Source of the DNA: Allium sativum
Taxonomy: Eukaryota; Streptophyta; Magnoliopsida; Asparagales; Amaryllidaceae
Length of the DNA stretch: 64,000 nt
Direction: 5' to 3'
NCBI GenBank assembly: GCA_030737875.1
Contig: CM060910.1
Coordinates: forward strand, 611,395,303-611,459,302
Part shown: in pieces, positions 1-11,798 of the stretch
How positions within the stretch are numbered: the stretch's first letter is position 1
Layout: each line of letters opens with the position of its first letter
Notes under the pieces: generated by a model
Told to the model about the DNA's origin: nothing
Seen by the model: the letters and a program-made list of their open reading frames with translations, nothing else
Database searches by the model: none
Program-made: the position numbers and the translations under genes

Positions 1-65
1 CAAACACATGTTTCAACTATAGGTTTACCCTATCTAAAGGTCAAAGGTACTAATGAGAGGACATA

Positions 66-2231
66 CTAAAGATAAGATAAGTACTGACAAACGATAAAGG
101 AGAAGTTAAAAGACATACCCTCAAAAATGAATGGGTATAGCGAACGCATCTTCGCTTCTGTCTCCCAAGTAGCATTGCTCTCATCCTCTCCCCATTGCAC
201 TTTGACTATTCGAACCTCTCTGTTTCTCAACTTCCTAATCTCTGACCCAAGGATGCGGGTAGGAGCTCGTCGAATAGTCGCATCACGCTCTACCTCCACT
301 TCTCTAAGCAAACTCGGCTCTACCACCTCTGCGGTCTCATGTAGGCACTTCCTCAAATGTGACACATGGAATACGTCATGTACCCCACTAAGTCTCTCGG
401 GTAAATCCACTCTATATGACATCCGTCCAATCCTTTCCTTAATAGGAAACGGTCCTACAAATCTTGGTGCTAACTTCCCAACGGACCCAAAGCGAACAAC
501 ATTCCGTAATGGAGATACTTTGACAAAGACCATGTCCCCAACATCAAACTCCAGATCCATCCTCCTCTTATCCGCGTAAGATTTCTGTCTGTCTTGCGCC
601 GCTTTCATCCTTCTTCGAATCAAATCAATCTTTTCCGAAGTCTCTCTAACCATATCAGGCCCAAGCAAGATCTTATCCGTAGATTCCCACCAACATGTAG
701 GTGATCGACAAGGCCTTCCATAAAGAGCTTCGAAAGGAGCCATGCCAATACTGGACTGAAAGCTGTTATTATACGCGAACTCCACCAATGGAAGATGCTC
801 TTCCCATGTACCTCCAAAATCCAAGATACAAAACCTCAAAAGGTCTTCCAGAACACGATTCACCCTCTCGGTCTGGCCGTCCGTCTGAGGATGATATGCG
901 GTGCTCAAACACAACTGAGTCCCCACTGCTTCTTGCAAACTCTTCCAAAACTCGCTAGTGAAGATAGGATCTCGATCACTCACTATGCTAGAGGGTACCC
1001 CATGCAATCGAACTATCTCTCGAAGGTAAACTGAAGCTAGCCATGGAGCAGTCCTCTTGCTCTTCACGGGTATGAAATGGGCGCTCTTAGTCAGTCTGTC
1101 TACCATGACCCAAATTCCCTTATTACCCTTCCTCGATCTAGGTAACCCATCAATAAAATCCATCGAGACGCTATCCCACTTCCATTGCGGAACTTCCAAT
1201 GGGTGAAGCAACCCACCAGGTTTCTTTTGCTCCGCTTTCACTTGCTGGCATACCAAGCATCTAGCGACATACTCGGCCACATCTTTCTTCATACCGGCCC
1301 AAAAGAAAACTCGCTTCATGTCCTGGTACATCTTGTCCCCACCGGGATGAATGATCATCCTAGAACGGTGTGCATCATCAAGAATAGCCTTCCTCAAACC
1401 CTCGTCTTGCGGTACACAAAGTCTACCGTCTCTACGCAAGCACCCCCTATCGTCTAGGGTGTCCCTACTCAAATGGCTGGACGACTCCCCCCTTATGAGC
1501 CTCTCTACTAACTCAACAAACTGTGGGTCGTCCCGCTGTGCCTCGCCAATCCGTCCCAAAAGAGTAGGTCTGACCTCTAAGGATGCTAGCAAACCGGGTA
1601 CAAAATCAACGGAAGGTCTGAAATCAAACATCGAGATAAATTCCAAGCTTCGTCGTTCCACGAACAATGGACTCAAGGACAACCTTTTTCTGCTCAAGGC
1701 GTCCGCCACCACATTACCCTTGCCAGGGGTATACGCTATCTCGAAATCATAGGATGCTAAGAACTCCATCCACCTTTGCTGTCTCAAGTTCAAATCCTTC
1801 TGAGAAAACAAGTACTTCAATGATTTGTGGTCAGTGAACAATTCGAATCTTTCTCCAAGAAGATAATGGCGCCAAATCTTAAGCGCAAAAACAATAGCGG
1901 CCAACTGTAGATCATGGGTAGGGTAATTTTTCTCATGCTTTCTCAACTGCCTTCCACCGTAGGTTATTACCCTTCCCTCTTGCATTAAGACTGCGCCCAG
2001 TCCTGTCCCACAAGCATCGGTATAGACAATAAATGGCTTACTCCCATCTGGCAACACTAAGACTGGGGCTGTGGTTAATGCTCTCTTTAACCGTCGGAAC
2101 GCATCATCACAACCTACGTCCCATGCGAAGACTAGATTCTTCTTCGTCAAGCAAGTTAATGGGGATGATATCTTCGCGAAGTCCTTGATAAACTTCCTAT
2201 AGTAGCCAGCCAACCCCAAGAAACTCCTCAC
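66..2231 (-). CDS. Element A pol, C-terminal part: RNase H, integrase, chromodomain
   Basis: 721 codons that make the second half of a Ty3 polyprotein. RNase H has Asp at about residues 72 (YTDA), 134 ([10 protein letters not shown]) and 177 (ADALSR). The integrase zinc finger uses His288 and His295 with Cys325 and Cys328. The integrase core has Asp358, Asp419 (SDRDPIF) and Glu455, a perfect D,D-35-E spacing. The last 60 residues (ILGSEIRK to YPFIFEG) look like the chromodomain that directs chromovirus integration to chromatin. The apparent Met start is internal: the frame is the downstream continuation of the gag-protease-RT frame at 2197-4470, and the two overlap by 35 bp because of a frame break near 2255-2265. 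All catalytic residues are present. The frame may therefore be functional apart from the break, which could also be an assembly error. Confidence 0.93.
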   Translation of the reverse strand: MRSFLGLAGYYRKFIKDFAKISSPLTCLTKKNLVFAWDVGCDDAFRRLKRALTTAPVLVLPDGSKPFIVYTDACGTGLGAVLMQEGRVITYGGRQLRKHEKNYPTHDLQLAAIVFALKIWRHYLLGERFELFTDHKSLKYLFSQKDLNLRQQRWMEFLASYDFEIAYTPGKGNVVADALSRKRLSLSPLFVERRSLEFISMFDFRPSVDFVPGLLASLEVRPTLLGRIGEAQRDDPQFVELVERLIRGESSSHLSRDTLDDRGCLRRDGRLCVPQDEGLRKAILDDAHRSRMIIHPGGDKMYQDMKRVFFWAGMKKDVAEYVARCLVCQQVKAEQKKPGGLLHPLEVPQWKWDSVSMDFIDGLPRSRKGNKGIWVMVDRLTKSAHFIPVKSKRTAPWLASVYLREIVRLHGVPSSIVSDRDPIFTSEFWKSLQEAVGTQLCLSTAYHPQTDGQTERVNRVLEDLLRFCILDFGGTWEEHLPLVEFAYNNSFQSSIGMAPFEALYGRPCRSPTCWWESTDKILLGPDMVRETSEKIDLIRRRMKAAQDRQKSYADKRRMDLEFDVGDMVFVKVSPLRNVVRFGSVGKLAPRFVGPFPIKERIGRMSYRVDLPERLSGVHDVFHVSHLRKCLHETAEVVEPSLLREVEVERDATIRRAPTRILGSEIRKLRNREVRIVKVQWGEDESNATWETEAKMRSLYPFIFEGMSFNFSFIVCQYLSYL

Positions 2232-4470
2232 CTCGGTAGCATTCTTCGGAACCTTCCAATCTTGAATGGACTACCTTCACGGGATCCACAGCTATCCCTT
2301 CCTTGGAGACCACGTGCCCCAAGAACCGCACTTCCTTCCTCCAGAAGTGACATTTAGAGAATTTAGCCTTAAGACTATGCGCTCGAAGAGTCTCCAACAC
2401 TTCCCTAAGATGTAGGGCATGCTCTTCTTCACCCTTAGAAAAGACTAAGATGTCATCCACAAAGACCACCACGAACTTATTAAGGTACTCCCTGAACACC
2501 CTACTCATCAAATCAACAAAGTATGCAGGGGCGTTCGTCAAACCAAATGGCATCACCAGCCACTCATAGAAACCATCCGGAGTCCTAAAGGCAGTCTTGT
2601 CTATGCTATCCTCAGCCACTCTCAACTGATGAAACCCCGTGGCCAAGTCCAACTGCGAAAACACTGAGGCGCCAACCAACTGATCAAAGAGATCATCAAT
2701 CCTCGGCAATGGGTGTCTATTCTTCTTTGTGAGCTTGTTGAGTTCTTTATAGTCTACACAAAGTCTGAGGGACCCATCCGCCTTCGTGGCAAAAACTACT
2801 GGAGCACCCCACTCCGATATACTTCGTCTTATGAACCCCTTCTCAAGCAACTCCCCTACTTGCTTATGGAGTTCCCTCCTATCACGAGGAGCCATGTGGC
2901 GCACTGGTAAAGATACTGGTTTAGCATTGTCTACCAGATATATTCGGAAGTCTATCTCCCGCTTCAGAGGTAAGCTCTTCACCTCCTCAAACACATCCGA
3001 GTATTCCCGGACCACTCTAACAGATCGCAAACTCTCGACCGAAGCGTCAAGCGATTCAAGATAACTTAGCATAACAGAATCTATGGGATTACAAGAGATC
3101 TCGAGAGTGTTCCCCAAGCGGGTCATGAGCCTAACAACTCTCCTTTCGCAATCAAGAACGGCACCATTACTGGATAACCAGTCCATGCCCAAAATCAACC
3201 CATAGCCCGTGAAGCCCAAAACAAAAGCATCACATCTAAACTCAACGCTAAGTATAGAAATCTTCAAACCCAAACATATCATGGACAAATAAGTGGAGCC
3301 CCCAATTGGGTTTGAAACAACCAAGGGATCATCTACTAGACTGGTGTCTAAGTGCAGTGACTCAACTAACGATGATGAGATAAACGAATGCGATGCGCCA
3401 GAGTCAAACAAAGTACGGACAGGATGATCAAACAGAAAAACCAGACTTTCAACGGAAATAGTGCTACCTCTTTCCTGAGTCGGTGGAACCGCGAGAGCCT
3501 GAACTTGCCCCCTTGCCTGACCTGGTGCCATAAGAGCTTGCACCTGTCCTCCTGAGGTAGATCCCGTCCTCTGCCCCTTCTTAGGGCAATCCTTCACTAG
3601 ATGCCCTGCTTCGCCACAGTGGAAGCAGCCAGTCTTCTTCTTCTTCTTTCGACAATCTTTGCTTAGGTGGCCTAGTGTCCCGCAATTGAAGCACTTCTTC
3701 TTTCCCTTGCCACCGTTGCCTTTCCCACCCTTGTTTTGCTGTTGCTGTTGAGGTCTCTTTTGATCTCCTTTCTTCTCGGGTGTCATATTAGCATTGGGAC
3801 CCTTCTCTTCCTCATGCATGAGTGCCATGTCTACTAGCTTCTCAAAGGTGGCCCCCATAGGGATATGAGTCATAGCCAATCCATGCATCGGTTCATTCAA
3901 GCCCTTAACGAACCTCAAAGCCTTCTTCTCCGGTGTATTCACCATGTCTATGCCAAACCTTGCCAATTGACTAAACTTGTTGACATATTCCTTCACTGAT
4001 AGGTTCCCTTGCTTTAGAGTCAAGAACTTTTCCATATACAAGTTTTCCTCCGCCCTTGAGAGAAACTTTGCCATAAATCTCTGCCTGAAATCCGCCCAAG
4101 AGTCAACAGGGCGCTCTCCATTAGTGACCTCCCACCAGAATGAGGCCTCTCCCTTCATTAACCAAGCCGCTAACTTGACTTTCTTTCCTTCTTCCATCTC
4201 AAAGATATCTATCAACTCTTCCACCTCCTTAAGCCAATCTCTAGCTTCCACAAAAGTTTCAGATCCTTGAAAAGGTTTCCCTCCCATAGCCTTAAATTCC
4301 TTGCAAGTCTTAGCAAAAGTATCCGTGCGAGGAGGAGGAGGAGGAAGATCGGGTGCTACTGTTGGTGGAGGAATATTTGCTGGACCCGCAGTGGCGGCCC
4401 TAGCCTCCATCAATCTCCTATACCATACTGGTATCGCTACACCCTCCGGAAAGTTAAGAACTTCAGCCAT
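2197..4470 (-). CDS. Element A gag-protease-RT, frame broken near its end
   Basis: 757 codons beginning [10 protein letters not shown]. The retrotransposon gag domain lies at about residues 50-220, including GEASFWWEV. Two CCHC zinc knuckles follow at about 260-273 and 282-295 and bind genomic RNA. The aspartic protease motif FDSGASHSF is at about 355-363. The RT palm has SQLDLATGF (Asp608) and FVDD (670-673). The last 23 or so residues are out of frame: after AVDPVKVV the expected thumb sequence appears in another frame, consistent with a net loss of two bases near 2255-2265. The start was chosen because sister elements B and C have a Met at the matching place, about 200 bp after the primer site. 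Confidence 0.93.
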   Translation of the reverse strand: MAEVLNFPEGVAIPVWYRRLMEARAATAGPANIPPPTVAPDLPPPPPRTDTFAKTCKEFKAMGGKPFQGSETFVEARDWLKEVEELIDIFEMEEGKKVKLAAWLMKGEASFWWEVTNGERPVDSWADFRQRFMAKFLSRAEENLYMEKFLTLKQGNLSVKEYVNKFSQLARFGIDMVNTPEKKALRFVKGLNEPMHGLAMTHIPMGATFEKLVDMALMHEEEKGPNANMTPEKKGDQKRPQQQQQNKGGKGNGGKGKKKCFNCGTLGHLSKDCRKKKKKTGCFHCGEAGHLVKDCPKKGQRTGSTSGGQVQALMAPGQARGQVQALAVPPTQERGSTISVESLVFLFDHPVRTLFDSGASHSFISSSLVESLHLDTSLVDDPLVVSNPIGGSTYLSMICLGLKISILSVEFRCDAFVLGFTGYGLILGMDWLSSNGAVLDCERRVVRLMTRLGNTLEISCNPIDSVMLSYLESLDASVESLRSVRVVREYSDVFEEVKSLPLKREIDFRIYLVDNAKPVSLPVRHMAPRDRRELHKQVGELLEKGFIRRSISEWGAPVVFATKADGSLRLCVDYKELNKLTKKNRHPLPRIDDLFDQLVGASVFSQLDLATGFHQLRVAEDSIDKTAFRTPDGFYEWLVMPFGLTNAPAYFVDLMSRVFREYLNKFVVVFVDDILVFSKGEEEHALHLREVLETLRAHSLKAKFSKCHFWRKEVRFLGHVVSKEGIAVDPVKVVHSRLEGSEECYRGEEFLGVGWLL

Positions 4471-4652
4471 GCTGAAACGAAAAAGGAAAGATTCAAAACG
4501 GAGAATTCGAAAGATAAAGATATGGCTATTGGGGATTATGCTTTTCTTTCAAAAACCTTTCTCTTTAAAGACATGTTTTTGAAAATACTTCTTCCTAAAA
4601 TGTTTTTAGAAAAATAGTTTTCTAAAATTTTTATCTGTTCCGGTAACCTTCA

Positions 4653-4664
4653 GCTCTGATACCA
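4653..4664 (-). other. Primer binding site of element A (initiator Met tRNA)
   Basis: The minus strand reads TGGTATCAGAGC two bases after the LTR end. This is the standard primer site complementary to the 3' end of plant initiator Met tRNA. The same site follows the 5' LTRs of B and C. Confidence 0.92.
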
Positions 4665-5905
4665 CGTGTAACACCCCACACCCGCTAAGGTCACTCACTA
4701 TGGGAATGCCTTAACTTCGGTGGAGTATTTTAAGTGAATATAGAACAGAAAAATTTCAACAAGACAGATATAGATAATACTTGAAAATCTACAACATCAT
4801 TTCATTGCAGCAGAAAATAAACATGTTTAGTTACAACACCATAAAGAGTCAAGTACTAGATATCCATCCTGATAAAAACATAAGTACATAATCCCACTAC
4901 ATAACTAATAGCCATAATAGAAAAGATAAGTTGGGCTTTACATCACGGTCCAAGCTCCAAAGGATAGATAAAGAAATCTGATCAAAGCCCACTAGTGCTA
5001 GGCCCAACCTGAGGGGGAAAAAGATAAAAACAACGGGGTCAGACATAAGTCTGAGTGAGCCATATAACTTTAACAACACAATCATTAAAGTAATTAGGGT
5101 ATGATATAAACTTGGTATGGTGATGACTGGGGATAAATGACTACACTAAGTAGCCAACTAGACATAGGATGAACTAAGATAACGGTAAAGACGCATCTAC
5201 CCACCCAAGGGTAATTGCTAACTGCACCACACCAGTCATTCCTACTTAAAGGTTGATCCCTCCCAAGGACTTAGAAAATTTTACCCAGTAGTTTCATGTA
5301 CCCCTACCTGACTACATAGGTGCCGTCTGCCCCTATCTCCACTAGGTGTACCCACTACTCCAAAGCGATCGGCTCCCTACCGTAGATACCCGTGCTGGCC
5401 CCACAGTGGGGTGTATCACTCCCCAAAATGGCAACCCGATACAACCAATGGTGCACGGCTTATATCTACTCGATGCAACAACGACTTACCTACCAGCCCG
5501 GGTCCACACACGCATATGAAACCCGTTGGACTTGCGTTGCCACCGCTAACCCGTTTTGGCCTCTTATAGTCAAGCCCAGTACGCGTGTCCCGTCCTCGAC
5601 ATGGGTCGAGCCCAATAAGATACATATGGGTTACGGGTTGAAATGGGCCCCCACAAGCTACCCTCCTAAGCTTGTCACTTTATCTAGTGCATCCCACTTA
5701 ACGCTTTAATCATGTTTAATTACATGTTTCCACTTGGTTAAGTATTCTAATCGTATTTTCTATTGCCACCCAAGGCAACCCACTAGATTTCCACATGCCA
5801 CCCAAGGCACTTACTTGCCACCCAAGGCACCCACTTAACCCCTCATGCCCCACTACATGCTTATCTGGTTAAGTGTTTCTTAATTGATTAAGAACGTAAC
5901 CATTG

Positions 5906-6004
5906 TAAAGACCTCTCACATTAGACTATCTTTTATGGCAGCTGGATTTGTCGGTCGGTTCCGGGCAGTCTTATGCTACAAAAGGGTCCAACCTCATGTC
6001 TTAG
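5906..6004 (-). other. Stem-loop module in element A LTR, single fused copy
   Basis: On the minus strand the segment runs from CTAAGAC to GTCTTTA with nested inverted repeats around a CCGG...CCGG core. B and C carry two copies in tandem. In A the left arm resembles B/C copy 1 (CTAAGAC, TTTTGTAGC) and the right arm resembles copy 2 (ATAAAAG, GTCTTTA). This suggests A collapsed two copies by recombination inside the hairpin. Confidence 0.7.
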
Positions 6005-6489
6005 TCGATTAATTACACCTAATTAATCACCCCCATATTTCGAATTAATTTTCCCTAATTAATTCCAATTTTAACGATGTACATAATTGACTCAATTATG
6101 TCCATCCACTTTATGGTATGCATAATCATACCAACTTCACACCATTTCATTAACATGTATATTAACCCCATCGTTCCCCACGTAATTCGCTAACATGACA
6201 TAAAAGGGAAGATTCATCACAAATACAATGGGTTCAACTTGCATAACATTAGCATCAACATGGGTTTTAAAGGTGTCGACATGCATATAGCATCAAACCC
6301 AACTAGCATAAATAACCAACTCAAACTTGCATGAATCACATATGTCATAAAGAGGTTAACTTGCATAAGTGACTTATGCCATACAAAGGGGTAAACTTGC
6401 ATATGTATGTATGACATACTAAGGGGTTAACTTGCATATGTATGCATATCATACTAAGGTGTAAACTTGCACATGTTACATGCATATAA

Positions 6490-6930
6490 TCATACATCAA
6501 ACTTGCATAACATATCATATATGAACTTGCATATAATCAAACACCAAACTTGCATAACATATCATATATGAACTTGCATATAATCAAACACCAAACTTGC
6601 ATAACATGGTGTCATAATGGATCAATGTTTATCATAGCAATTTGCATAACTAGCATCATGAACACATAGCCTAACACTTGCACAACTTGCATAACATCGT
6701 GATCATGTAGCATATAACTTGCATAACTTGCATAACATCAAGAACATGTAGCATATGACTTGCATAACTTGCATAACATCATGAACATGTAGCATATAAC
6801 TTGCATAACTTGCATAACATCATGATCACATAGCATATGACTTGCATAACTTGCATAACATCATGAACACATAGCACATAACTTGCATAACTTGCATAAC
6901 ATCACAAACACATAGCATATGATAACATAA
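6490..6930 (-). repeat. Minisatellite in element A LTR
   Basis: On the plus strand, units of about 42 bp containing ACTTGCATAACTTGCATAAC alternate with CATGTAGCATAT, roughly six times from about 6660 to 6930. They are preceded by about three units of some 55 bp containing ATAATCAAACACCAAACTTG. The motif ATGCAAGTT (on the element's sense strand) is also scattered through the B and C LTRs. Confidence 0.8.
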
Positions 6931-7191
6931 TCTTGCATTGATCCACATTCATAGCCATAACCTCATTATATCCTATCATAATCATTTCAACAATTGGTCA
7001 TTAAGGCTATAGAAACTCACAACTTGTTGATTAGCACTCCTATGAAGAAGATTAAGTTGCTAGAGTTGATTAGTAGTTGATTTGAGAAGCTATCTTCCTC
7101 TTTAATTTGATGGAGGCTCCTTCAAGTTGCATTTTGACGGCATGACGACGTTGTATCTATTTTTAGTATAAATTAGGGTAGTCTTAGGGTG

Positions 7192-7199
7192 TATTTATA
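7192..7199 (-). promoter_or_regulatory. TATA box of element A LTR
   Basis: The minus strand reads TATAAATA about 455 bp into the LTR. TATA boxes occur at the same relative position in the B and C LTRs. Confidence 0.65.
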
Positions 7200-7401
7200 G
7201 AGTAGTTAGGTGTTTTAGGCCATTAGATTAACCCTAAATCAGATTAGAGCCGTCAGATCTCGTCCTAGCCACCAAGCACAGCCCAAAAGCCATTAGGTTG
7301 CACCCAGGTCACACAGACCGACAGGGGGGGTCGACCCCTGGGTCGACCCCTAGGGAGGGGGACGACACCCATGTCGACCCCTGGGTCGACTCCCTCAGCC
7401 T

Positions 7402-7419
7402 GGCGGGAATTTTCCCGCC
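7402..7419 (-). promoter_or_regulatory. Palindromic double E2F-like site, element A
   Basis: GGCGGGAAAATTCCCGCC is a perfect 18-bp palindrome on the minus strand, about 203 bp upstream of the TATA box. It contains TTTCCCGC on one side and ATTCCCGC on the other, both fitting the E2F consensus WTTSSCSS. A GTCGAC cluster (about 7330-7390) lies between it and the TATA box. Confidence 0.65.
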
Positions 7420-7655
7420 TCTTCTGAAATGTTTAAATTTTTATATTTAAATCTGTTTTGAATTTCTGAAAACTTCTTCGGGCCTTAACTGGGTCATACG
7501 AACTCCGATTTTCGAAAACTCGGACTCTATTTCGCGTATTTTTCCGAGACGAACGCAATGGCATAGCCCGTTTCCCCTGATTCAGATTTTAAAATTTAAT
7601 TCTGCCCTGTTTTATATTATAGCAAGTTATTCAACACACGGGGTGTTACATTAAA

Positions 7656-9970
7656 TATACTATTATATGTTATTAGAATTCATAGCAAAATGTAAATATA
7701 TAAATATACTTTTATATGTCAGTAGAATGTATAGAAAAATATAAATATATAAAATATACTTTTATATGTTATTAGAATACTTAGAAAAATGTAAACATAT
7801 AGAATATTCTTTTATACGTTATTAGAATACATAGAAAAATGTAAACACATAAAATATTCTTTTATTTGTCATTAGGGTACATAGGAAAAAGGTATGGAAA
7901 TATACCAGGTCATTTACGTTGAATCAAAATTGACAAAATAATCATGTCATTTATATTGAATAAGAATTGGCAAAATAAATCATACAATTTAGGTTGAAAT
8001 AAGAATTGTCATATAAGAACATTGTTTTTTATGTTGAATAAAAATTTGCCATAAAAAACATCATTTATGTTGAATAAGAATTGACAAAATAAATATATCA
8101 CTCATGTTAGAGAATATATTTGTAAGTAAATATATCATATATGTTAGAAAACATAATTTGTACCTAAATATGTCATTTAGATAGAATGTGCTTTTGTCAT
8201 ATAAACAAAGACATCGTTTTTAGTTAGAAATGTTTTGTTAATATATAAAACATCATTTTTAGTTAGAAATGTTTGTTAATATAAAGACATCATTTCTAGT
8301 CAGAAATGTTAGGAAAATAAAACATGTCATTTATGTTGAAATAATGTTATGAAGATAAAACATGTTTAAAATTAAAAATTCCATTTTTAATGTAAATTTA
8401 GAATGTATGAAAATTGTTCATGTTTTAAGAATGAAAACATGTTTACATTAAGAACCCTGTTTTTAATGTAATGACACATTAAAAATTACATTTCTTTTAT
8501 GAAAGGATAGAAAAGATTACATTTTCTACAATGTAATAAAATAAAGAAAAGATTACATTTTTCTATGATGTAATAAAATAAAGAAAGGATTACATTTTTC
8601 TATAACGTAATAAAAGATTACAAAAGATTTTTTTCTCCTAGAATGTAATCAAAGAAATAAAAGATTACACTTTTCTATAATGTAATAAAAGAATGAAAGT
8701 AAAAGGTTACATTTTTAAATGTAATAAAAGAATGAAAACATGATTATATACAAAGTTAACATTTTTATATAATGTTATAAAAATAGAAAGTATATGTTTA
8801 AGATTAAAACATGATTATATAAATAGTTAACATTTTTCTGTAATGTTATAAAAATAGAAAAGATTCATGTTTTAGGATTAAAACATGGTTTCATAAAAAG
8901 GATAACATTTTTTTTGTAATGTTATAAAATATAGGGAAGATTCATGTTTAGGAATTAAAACATGTTCACTTTTTAATGTAAGATTTGAAAACTAGGAAAA
9001 ATACATTCATTTTTGTCAAATGCAAAAGAACGACAAAAACATTCATTTTTGTCAAATGTAAAAGAATGACAAAAACATTCATTTTTGTCAAATGTAAAAG
9101 AATGAAATAAAAACATTCATTTTTATCTTTTAAATATAATGAGACTAAAATTATTCATTTTTGTCATTTTAAAAAGAATGAGCACATTTTTGGTCATTAA
9201 ATGTGACCAAAATATACATTTTTGGTCATTAAATAGGATTACACCAAAATATACATTTTTGGTCATTAAATAAGATTACACCAAAATATACATTTTTGGT
9301 AATTAAAATGGATTAAACCAAAATATACATTTTTGGTTATTAAAAATGATTTAACCAAAATATACATTTTTGGTCATTAAAAAGAATTAAACCAAAATGG
9401 ACATCTTTGTTCATTTAAAAAGGATGAAACAAGATTATACATTTTTGTCAATTAAAAAGGATTAAACAAAAATAAACTAGAATTGTCATCAAAAGTGAAA
9501 GAATCACTTTTATTGTAAATGCTTATATTAGGATTTATATGCAAGTATAAAATGTCACTTTTATTGTAAATGCATATATTAGAATTTACTATAAAGATAA
9601 AATGTTTGAAACATTAAGAATTACATTTTTAATGTTAAGATAAAATATATGTAAATATTCATTGTATAGACAAAATGGTTGAGACATTAAAATTCACACT
9701 TCGAATGTAAAGAAGGAATTATGTAAAGTATTCATGTTTGGATAATAATGTGGGAACATTAAAATTTACATTTTTAATGTAAAGCATGATTCATGTAAAA
9801 TAATCATTGTTTGAAATAGAAAGTTTTATAATAAAATTTTACATTTTTATTGTGTATATAGAAATGATGAAAAATATGCATAGTTAAAATAAATTAGTTA
9901 ATCAATAAAATTACATTTTTATTGAATGTATGATTCTCTTGAACAATGCATAGTGGAAATAAATTAGTTG
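7656..9970. repeat. AT-rich array of drifting tandem repeats
   Basis: About 2.3 kb with no coding frame. Short repeats of roughly 35-75 bp change gradually along the array. Each local subfamily has its own complementary pair: GATTACA with TGTAATC around 8500-8650, GACAAAA with TTTTGTC around 9000-9110, ACCAAAA with TTTTGGT around 9190-9380. The start is a run of about four 60-bp units (AGAATACATAGAAAAATGT). It may be untranslated sequence of a retroelement, possibly the one represented at 9971-11798; this is inference. Confidence 0.7.
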
Positions 9971-11798
9971 ATCAATAAATGGTTTTGAAGTCGTCGAGCG
10001 AACTATATATACACATGTATATATTTATATATATATACAAATACAAATTATAAATTCAATGAATCGCGCACGGTAGTTCGCATTTCGAAATCGTAATTTT
10101 AAACGATTATACTGAATGATCCGACCATCGGATTTTCCCAAAACTGGAACCGTTAAGACCGCTTTGGGAAGATCTTTCTAACGATATAAATTTTATCAAA
10201 ATCCAACAGTTAGATTTCGAGATATGTATAAATCAAAATTTGATAAAAATAGCTCCACGGCCGCATAACGACCTGAAGCGTCGTTAAATTAATTCGAGCT
10301 ATTTTTATATAAATAAAAATAGCGATAAATCGTTATTAAATACTATTAATGATATAAAATGGTTCAAAATTATATATAGGCGAAAATCATTTGAAAAGAT
10401 CGAGTTCAATCTCATTTCAAATGATTATACGACGATTTAAGTCGAAGATATTGAAGACGATGATTAAAGACCGGCGATCTTCACATCGAATGGACGAATA
10501 CTGATGCCCAGCATTGGCTAGGTACCAATAAAGGGTTAAAGTGGTAGTTGTCTGGATGTACTTGCTGATTGTCCGGATATGCAAGCGGCTCTCCTTCGTA
10601 TTGGACATACGGGGAGGAATAAGGTGACTCCGATTTCTTTTAGACCCAGAACGGACTTGTAAATGGATGCATGTCTGACATTGGATTTCATTCCATGTAA
10701 ATTAAATTGATTTCTATTAATAAATATCCATTTGGTGGCGCAGAATTTATTCTCTTGCTTAACACCCTCAGAGGGTATATATTGATAGTGATTGATCGCA
10801 TGGCGTGGATTGTCAATGTGGCATGCCAAGATGCAAATGATCAAGGCTTTTGTTGAAAAGCAGGCCTTGTGGTTGATGATCAAAGCATAGCCTGTTTAGG
10901 TGTAGCTTTGTGTATAGCATGACTTCGCGAGCCTCACATCCCGATATGAGTCAAAAACGGGATCAGGACCGTAGGGAGTGCACACGTTTATTTCTTGCTA
11001 GAAGTGGTGTCAGCGACTTACCAGCCCTGACATTTTTACTTATGTGGATGATGGATTATGAGGTACCTCGGGTTTTATAGGTTGTTAGGGGCCATATTAG
11101 AGGTTCAAAAGAACCGGGAAGCGTGTGTTCAGGCATAACTAATCCACTAACATATGTGTGGACCGGCCCTACCGCATCCAAGGGTTCACTGCGGGGGATC
11201 CTGAGGCATTTGCTAGAGTGTCTCGAATCGAAGAGGACGATCCCTAGCCTCGACTCATGATGGAAACCCAATTTCCAATACAACACCATGCGGTTTTGAT
11301 TGTAGAACTAGTATGGCGACATAGTAGGATGGGGTATCATGTCGTCTATGATTGATACATTATGATTGAAATTGTTTTTGAGACATATATACTCTAATAA
11401 AAATATCAAAATCTGTTTTTATCGTATCAAGCATTTTTGACCATTATAAGGTAAAACTCTATCCTCCGGTTTGCGTTGCATTGTGTGATGGGACATGAGT
11501 CTTATAATGGTTTCATTTTTCTAAAAAGCATTGCATTGTTTAACGATTTACTTTATTTTATGCACTGGCAATCCAATGGAGTAAACCCGTTCCGCGTTAG
11601 CGGCGTGGTCCTGTGATTAGCCTTACTATTAAATAGGTTAAGTAGATTTCTCATACCAGTCCCATGACTGACCTGTAGTTTGTTTCACTGGCAAACTCGG
11701 GTGCCCATATTTTCCACATGGGCAGTCGAGTAGCTTGTTTTGCAGATATTTATCTCTTGAGCAGGATTCTGGATTGAAGCTTAAAGTTGTGTCTAGAG
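9971..11798. mobile_element. Left half of an unclassified LTR-like sequence
   Basis: Mostly non-coding sequence of the kind seen in plant LTRs and retroelement untranslated regions. No long frame is credible. It stops exactly at the left LTR of element D and resumes at 21591 after D, so D was inserted into it. Flanking bases are TAGAG on the left (11794-11798) and CAGAG on the right (21591-21595), a 4-of-5 match for a target duplication. Family and orientation are not determined. Confidence 0.5.

Larger units (their letters stand above)
1..7650 (-). mobile_element. Element A: Ty3/gypsy chromovirus, Tekay/Del type, 3' end outside window
   Basis: Seen: on the minus strand an LTR (4667-7650), an initiator-Met primer site, gag, protease, RT, RNase H, integrase and a chromodomain follow in the usual Ty3 order. 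The window begins a few hundred bases before the expected 3' LTR; sister element B has about 470 bp between its stop codon and its 3' LTR. The bases next to the outer LTR edge (TTAAA, 7651-7655) should be the target duplication, but the partner lies outside the window. The coding region has one clear frame break, so this is the least damaged of the three Ty3 copies. Clade assignment is inference from the long LTR, the initiator-Met site and the C-terminal chromodomain. Confidence 0.93.
4667..7650 (-). repeat. 5' LTR of element A (2984 bp)
   Basis: On the minus strand it begins TGTAACACCCCG at 7650 and ends GGGGTGTTACA at 4667, giving TG...CA termini. A TATA box (7192-7199) and an upstream palindrome (7402-7419) put U3 at roughly the first 480 bp. 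The rest should be a very long R/U5 leader. It holds one stem-loop module (5906-6004), a minisatellite rich in TTGCATAACT (about 6490-6930), and a block around 5392-5709 that is conserved in the B and C LTRs. Confidence 0.9.

Noticed and set aside
127..1752. Several plus-strand open frames opposite element A pol
   Set aside because: They are antisense shadows of a strongly coding minus strand and show no family resemblance.
4300..4660. Plus-strand frames near the element A gag start
   Set aside because: They are antisense to gag and to the leader next to the primer site.
6490..6930. CRISPR-like alternation of repeats and spacers
   Set aside because: Units are AT-rich minisatellite in a plant LTR, spacers are themselves repetitive, and no cas genes are present.
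11116..11240. Possible tRNA or small RNA gene
   Set aside because: I could not find a cloverleaf or the internal promoter boxes in proper spacing.
10417..11289. Minus-strand open frames of 60-115 codons
   Set aside because: No domain or codon signal; the surrounding sequence looks like retroelement untranslated DNA.
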